Shown piece after piece: positions 5,884-8,507 of a DNA stretch of 8,507 bases. The position numbers were made by a program, and so were the translations under genes. The notes below the pieces were generated by a model that worked only from the letters and a program-made list of their open reading frames with translations, searched no databases and had not been told where the DNA came from. The stretch spans positions 1 through 8,507 of the forward strand of contig JAEYTN010000301.1 of the NCBI GenBank assembly GCA_023433985.1, written 5' to 3'. The first letter of the stretch is position 1. Each line of letters opens with the position of its first letter. The stretch comes from Pseudomonadota bacterium (GTDB lineage: Bacteria; Pseudomonadota; Alphaproteobacteria; Rhizobiales; Devosiaceae).

Positions 5884-6720
5884 TCAGTCGCCGTCGCGGC
5901 GGAATGCGCTTGGGCTCCGCCCCGTCGCGGCCTTGAAGCGGCGCGAGAAGTAGAACGGGCTGTCGAACCCCACGGCCGCCGCGACCTGCTGGATCGAGAA
6001 GCCGGTGCGCTGCAGCAGCTCCACCGCACGCTGCATCCGCCGATGCTCGAGATAGGCTTGCGGCGTCTGCCCGGTTTCGGTCTTGAACAGATGCGCCAGC
6101 CGCGAGGGCGACAGCCCGACGGCCGCGGCCACGTCCTCCAGCGTCGTCTTCATCTGCAGGTGCCGGTCGAGATGGTCCATCGCCGCCATCACGCGGCGAT
6201 CGTAGCGGGTCTCGACCGCACGCGGATTGTGCAGGTCGCATGCGAGAATCAATCCCTCGAGCGCGTTCATCGCAAACGCCTCCCGGCGAACGAGGTCACC
6301 CCCCAGCAGCCGGTGCACCTCGGCGAACCGCGCGGCAGGCTCCGCTGCCTCGATATGCAGCAGCATCAGCCCCTCGCTCACCTCCGGCCAGTCGAGCCAG
6401 GGCAGCCATTCCGCTCGCGGCTGGAAATGGACCCAGAGCAACTCCCAGCTCCCCACGGCGCCGTAGTCGTGCAGCGTTCCCGGCTGGATCAATACCCAGT
6501 CACCCGGCGAGGACGTCAGTTCACCTGCCTCATGGCCGAAGCGGCCGGACCCGTCGGCCGTGTAGATCAGCAGCCAGTCGCCGACACCGTTCGGGCGATA
6601 GGCGCGATACCCCGAGCGCTCACGGAAGTGCCCGGTGAGCAGTTGCAGCACCGGCCGGTGCGGGAACTCGTCGAGCTCAGCCATAGCAGGATAGTACATG
6701 CGATCGGCCGGATGTTCCAT
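5884..6720 (-). CDS. AraC-family regulator resembling the arabinose regulator AraC
   Basis: A 278-residue activator-type protein. Residues about 20-165 are a cupin-like effector/dimerisation domain (AraC_binding, PF02311), with PGDWVLIQPGTLHDYG at 72-87. The DNA-binding domain follows: first helix-turn-helix about 193-213 (GLSPSRLAHLFK) and second about 241-263 (FDSPFYFSRRFK). Compared from memory with E. coli AraC, the segment WVHFQPRAEWLPWLDW (96-111) is closely similar. Arabinose-pocket residues Arg38, Tyr82 and Trp95 appear conserved as Arg42, Tyr86 and Trp96, but His93 appears as Leu94. A sugar or sugar-like ligand is therefore plausible, but perhaps not arabinose. Starts at 6720, 6699 and 6684 are all possible, none with a clear ribosome site. 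A candidate operator spans 6684-6721, which favours 6684 (MAELDEF). The gene is divergent from the PhyH-type dioxygenase gene, its likely target. Confidence 0.87.
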   Translation of the reverse strand: MEHPADRMYYPAMAELDEFPHRPVLQLLTGHFRERSGYRAYRPNGVGDWLLIYTADGSGRFGHEAGELTSSPGDWVLIQPGTLHDYGAVGSWELLWVHFQPRAEWLPWLDWPEVSEGLMLLHIEAAEPAARFAEVHRLLGGDLVRREAFAMNALEGLILACDLHNPRAVETRYDRRVMAAMDHLDRHLQMKTTLEDVAAAVGLSPSRLAHLFKTETGQTPQAYLEHRRMQRAVELLQRTGFSIQQVAAAVGFDSPFYFSRRFKAATGRSPSAFRRDGD

Positions 6721-6721
6721 T
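6684..6721 (+). promoter_or_regulatory. Candidate AraC-type tandem operator (araI1-I2-like)
   Basis: TAGC-N7-TACATG (6684-6700) is followed after four bases (CGAT) by CGGC-N7-TCCATT (6705-6721). Compared with the E. coli AraC half-site pattern TAGC-N7-TCCATA, the first copy matches 8 of 10 fixed positions and the second 7 of 10. The two copies are spaced 21 bases, as in araI1-I2. They point towards the dioxygenase gene and the second touches its putative -35. Inference; the consensus is recalled from memory. Confidence 0.4.
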
Positions 6722-6748
6722 GGCCCCGCCCGCGCTCGGAGCTAGCCT
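6720..6748 (+). promoter_or_regulatory. Candidate promoter of the dioxygenase gene
   Basis: TTGGCC (6720-6725) and TAGCCT (6743-6748) are separated by exactly 17 bases. The -10 is poor (3 of 6), as expected for an activator-dependent promoter. The -35 overlaps the last two bases of the second AraC-like half-site, the class II arrangement. The predicted transcript would begin just before the ribosome site at 6760. Confidence 0.35.
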
Positions 6749-6759
6749 GCTCGTGCCCT

Positions 6760-6767
6760 GGAGGAGG
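6760..6767 (+). promoter_or_regulatory. Strong ribosome binding site that fixes a TTG start
   Basis: GGAGGAGG ends five bases before TTG at 6773. No ATG lies at a suitable distance in frame, and the protein from TTG begins with the expected PhyH N-terminus (SLTPEQKSQFDRDGF). The site therefore decides in favour of the rare TTG start. Confidence 0.8.
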
Positions 6768-6772
6768 TCACA

Positions 6773-7600
6773 TTGTCGCTTACGCCCGAGCAGAAATCGC
6801 AGTTCGACCGCGACGGCTTCGTTGCCGTGAGGCAGCTGTTCACACCCGCCGAGATCGAGGAGATCCGCGGCACCTTCATGGAAATGGCCAAGGACGGTCC
6901 GGTCACCGGCCTCTCCGACGTGCCGAAGGCCCGCGAAGGCGCCCCCGCGCTCGCCACCGACCCCCTCGCCTTCTACCCGCGCATGATGCATCCGCATAAG
7001 CACGCGGACAAACCGGTCGGGCCGCTCGCCATGCGTTACATGCGCGACCGCCGGCTGAGGCCGATCCTCGCCGAACTCTTCGGCGAAGATCCCTACGCCT
7101 GCCAGTCCATGTTCTACTTCAAGCCGCCGGGCGCCCGCGGCCAGGACCTGCACCAGGACAACTTCTATCTTCGCGTCAAACCCGGCACCTGCATGGCCGC
7201 CTGGGTCGCCGTCGATGATGCCGATGCCGGCAATGGCGGCATGTTGTGCGTGCCCCAGACCGCCAGCCTCGACATCGCCTGCCCCGAAAAGGCCGATCCC
7301 GCCCTGTTCTTCACCACCGAGCACGTCGAACCGCCGCCCGGCCTCGAACCGCAGATGATGGAGCTCAAGGCCGGCGACGTGCTGTTCTTCAACGGCTCGG
7401 TGATCCACGGCTCGACACCGAACACCAGCCCCGACCGCTTCCGCCGGTCGCTGATCTTCCACTACGTGCCGGCGAGCACGGTGGAGATGAGTCACTGGTA
7501 CGAAGCCATCAGCTTCGACGGGGAAAAGCAGGACATCGGAGTGAACATGGAAGGCGGCCCCTGCGGGTCGACCGAGGACGCGCCGGCTGGGCCGCATTGA
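6773..7600 (+). CDS. Phytanoyl-CoA dioxygenase (PhyH) family Fe(II)/2-oxoglutarate oxygenase
   Basis: A 275-residue cytosolic protein starting with TTG behind a strong ribosome site. The N-terminus (LTPEQKSQFDRDGFVAVRQLF) is the classic PhyH opening. Fe(II) ligands are visible as the HxD pair His127/Asp129 in DLHQDNFYL and distal His212 in GSVIHGSTPN. Arg224 or Arg225, 12-13 residues after it, is the likely 2-oxoglutarate anchor. The intervening AWVAVDDADAGNGGMLCVPQTA strand and turn (143-164) is typical. Family members hydroxylate small molecules; the substrate cannot be told here. The ectoine hydroxylase signature is absent, so EctD is unlikely. The gene is divergent from the AraC-like regulator with a 52-base intergene (up to 88 if the regulator starts at 6684). 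It converges with a GH1 beta-glucosidase gene 53 bases away. A sugar- or polyol-derived substrate is a guess from this context. Confidence 0.88.
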   Translation: MSLTPEQKSQFDRDGFVAVRQLFTPAEIEEIRGTFMEMAKDGPVTGLSDVPKAREGAPALATDPLAFYPRMMHPHKHADKPVGPLAMRYMRDRRLRPILAELFGEDPYACQSMFYFKPPGARGQDLHQDNFYLRVKPGTCMAAWVAVDDADAGNGGMLCVPQTASLDIACPEKADPALFFTTEHVEPPPGLEPQMMELKAGDVLFFNGSVIHGSTPNTSPDRFRRSLIFHYVPASTVEMSHWYEAISFDGEKQDIGVNMEGGPCGSTEDAPAGPH

Positions 7601-7604
7601 AACA

Positions 7605-7634
7605 GCGGTCGGGCAGGCCTGGTGCCTGTACCGC
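7605..7634. terminator. Hairpin between convergent dioxygenase and glucosidase genes
   Basis: GCGGT (7605-7609) pairs with ACCGC (7630-7634), and inside it CAGGC (7614-7618) pairs with GCCTG (7624-7628) around a 5-base loop. That gives a two-part 10 bp stem with an uneven internal loop. There is no T-tract on either strand, so it may only stall transcription or protect 3' ends. It is the only structure in the 53-base convergent gap. Confidence 0.3.
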
Positions 7635-7653
7635 CGATGCCCGCAAGCGCTCC

Positions 7654-8507
7654 TCACACCTTCCGGTCCCGTATCACCCCCGCATACCAACGCGCCGACG
7701 CCTTCGGGGTCCTCGCCATCGTCTCCACGTCGAGGTGCACGATGCCGAACTTCTGGCTATACCCCGCCGCCCACTCGTAGTTGTCCATCAGCGACCAGAG
7801 GTAGTAGCCCCGCACATCGGCTCCATCCTCGATGGCCTTGCCGATCCACTCGAGGAAGCCGGCGACGTACTTGATGCGCTCCTGGTCATCGAGCGGATCG
7901 GTCACGTTCGGGCCGTCCGCCGCACCGTTCTCGGTGATGAAGATCGGACCCTGCCAGCCATACTGCTCCTTGGCCATGAAGATCGCGTCGTAGACGGCCT
8001 TGGGATAGTACTCCATGCCGTTGTCGAGGAAGTTGCCGCCCGGATGCTTCTCGTCTGCAACCCACCAGCGCGGGTTGTAGTGCTCGGCGCTCACCACGAC
8101 GCGCGAGTAGACGTTGAGCCCCAGGTAATCGATCGGCGTGTGGATCAACGCGAGGTCGCCGTCGCGAATCTCCGGCATGGTGCCGCGTTCGGCCAGCCGC
8201 TTCCTGATGCGCTCCGAGTAATCGCCCTTCAGCACCGGATCGAGGAAGAAGCGGAAGCCGTCATCCTCGTCGCGGTCCGCCACCGCCTGGTCCTCGGGCT
8301 TGTCCGTCGCGGGGTGCCGCTGCCAGATGTCGAACACTGCACCGATCTCGCCCGGCTTGCCCGAGGCGCGGAACGCCTCGACGCCCCTGCCGTGCGCCAC
8401 CAGCGCATGGTGCAGCGCCTGCCGCGCGGTCTTCTCGTCGCTGCGGCCGGGCGCGAACACGCCCATCGAATAGCCCACCCAGATCGAGATCGGCTCGTTC
8501 AGCGTCG
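7654..8507 (-). CDS. GH1 family beta-glucosidase, C-terminal part (cut by window end)
   Basis: A minus-strand frame of 283 visible residues ending in TGA at 7656-7654 and open at the right edge. The visible part begins with TLNEP, whose Glu (codon 8496-8494) is the family's acid/base catalyst. Further on is ITENGAA, whose Glu (codon 7932-7930) is the nucleophile. Near the end is YYLWSLMDNYEWAAGYSQKFGIVHLD, where Trp and Glu belong to the glucose-binding -1/aglycone region of GH1. All are intact, so the enzyme should be active. Going by the usual 440-460 residues of GH1, about 160 N-terminal residues lie outside the window. Known role: hydrolysis of beta-glucosides such as cellobiose, or of related beta-glycosides. 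The region between the catalytic residues contains a charged stretch (residues about 60-80 of the visible part) that I would not over-interpret. No signal peptide can be assessed. Confidence 0.93.
   Translation of the reverse strand, partial: TLNEPISIWVGYSMGVFAPGRSDEKTARQALHHALVAHGRGVEAFRASGKPGEIGAVFDIWQRHPATDKPEDQAVADRDEDDGFRFFLDPVLKGDYSERIRKRLAERGTMPEIRDGDLALIHTPIDYLGLNVYSRVVVSAEHYNPRWWVADEKHPGGNFLDNGMEYYPKAVYDAIFMAKEQYGWQGPIFITENGAADGPNVTDPLDDQERIKYVAGFLEWIGKAIEDGADVRGYYLWSLMDNYEWAAGYSQKFGIVHLDVETMARTPKASARWYAGVIRDRKV

Noticed and set aside
5153..6241. Minus-strand 362-codon frame spanning the end of the penicillin-binding protein gene and the AraC-like gene.
   Set aside because: It is a shadow frame across two convergent real genes, with no recognisable domain.
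6043..6999. Plus-strand 318-codon frame opposite the AraC-like gene and overlapping the PhyH gene.
   Set aside because: Both overlapped genes have clear domains, and this frame has none.
6677..7690. Minus-strand 337-codon frame opposite the PhyH gene.
   Set aside because: It is antisense shadow; the plus-strand reading has the complete iron-binding HxD...H set.

Overview
The window is GC-rich and tightly packed. It looks chromosomal, from an alphaproteobacterium of the Hyphomicrobiales (a Devosia/Rhizobium-like organism). The placement rests on a RegB/ActS-type redox sensor kinase, a DUF2852 protein (a family I know from alphaproteobacteria), a PBP1A-family murein synthase of the rhizobial type, and strong GC preference at third codon positions. 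I see no insertion sequence, phage gene, tRNA, rRNA or CRISPR array. This is mostly ordinary core and metabolic DNA.

Left part (1-2099). The N-terminal half of a RegB/ActS sensor kinase runs leftwards out of the window. It is divergent from a DUF2852 membrane/coiled-coil protein, which ends at a clear intrinsic terminator. A YgjP/M48-like zinc metallopeptidase follows, possibly read from a leaderless mRNA.

Middle (2100-3520). A roughly 520-base stretch looks empty of long genes. On the minus strand it holds two small overlapping ORFs of 42 and 30 codons. The second is a membrane-spanning microprotein with a strong ribosome binding site inside the first. Three GTTCA(G/T) copies at an exact 11-base period lie just beyond them and look like a site for an OmpR/PhoB-type response regulator. 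A YqhC-like AraC-family regulator follows, with two near-identical 10-base palindromes 120 bases apart around its start.

Right part (3611-8507). A bifunctional class A penicillin-binding protein meets, tail to tail and only 2 bases apart, a second AraC-family regulator. That regulator resembles the arabinose regulator AraC of enteric bacteria. It is divergent from a phytanoyl-CoA dioxygenase-family gene starting with TTG. The intergene holds a tandem site whose 21-base period and half-site pattern resemble araI1-I2, followed by a promoter-like TTG-N17-TA element. This suggests a small sugar- or metabolite-responsive switch. A GH1 beta-glucosidase, cut by the right edge, converges on the dioxygenase gene.

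The least explained items are the microprotein pair with its neighbouring 11-base repeats, and the AraC-like/PhyH module with its candidate operator. All regulatory assignments are inference from sequence pattern alone.
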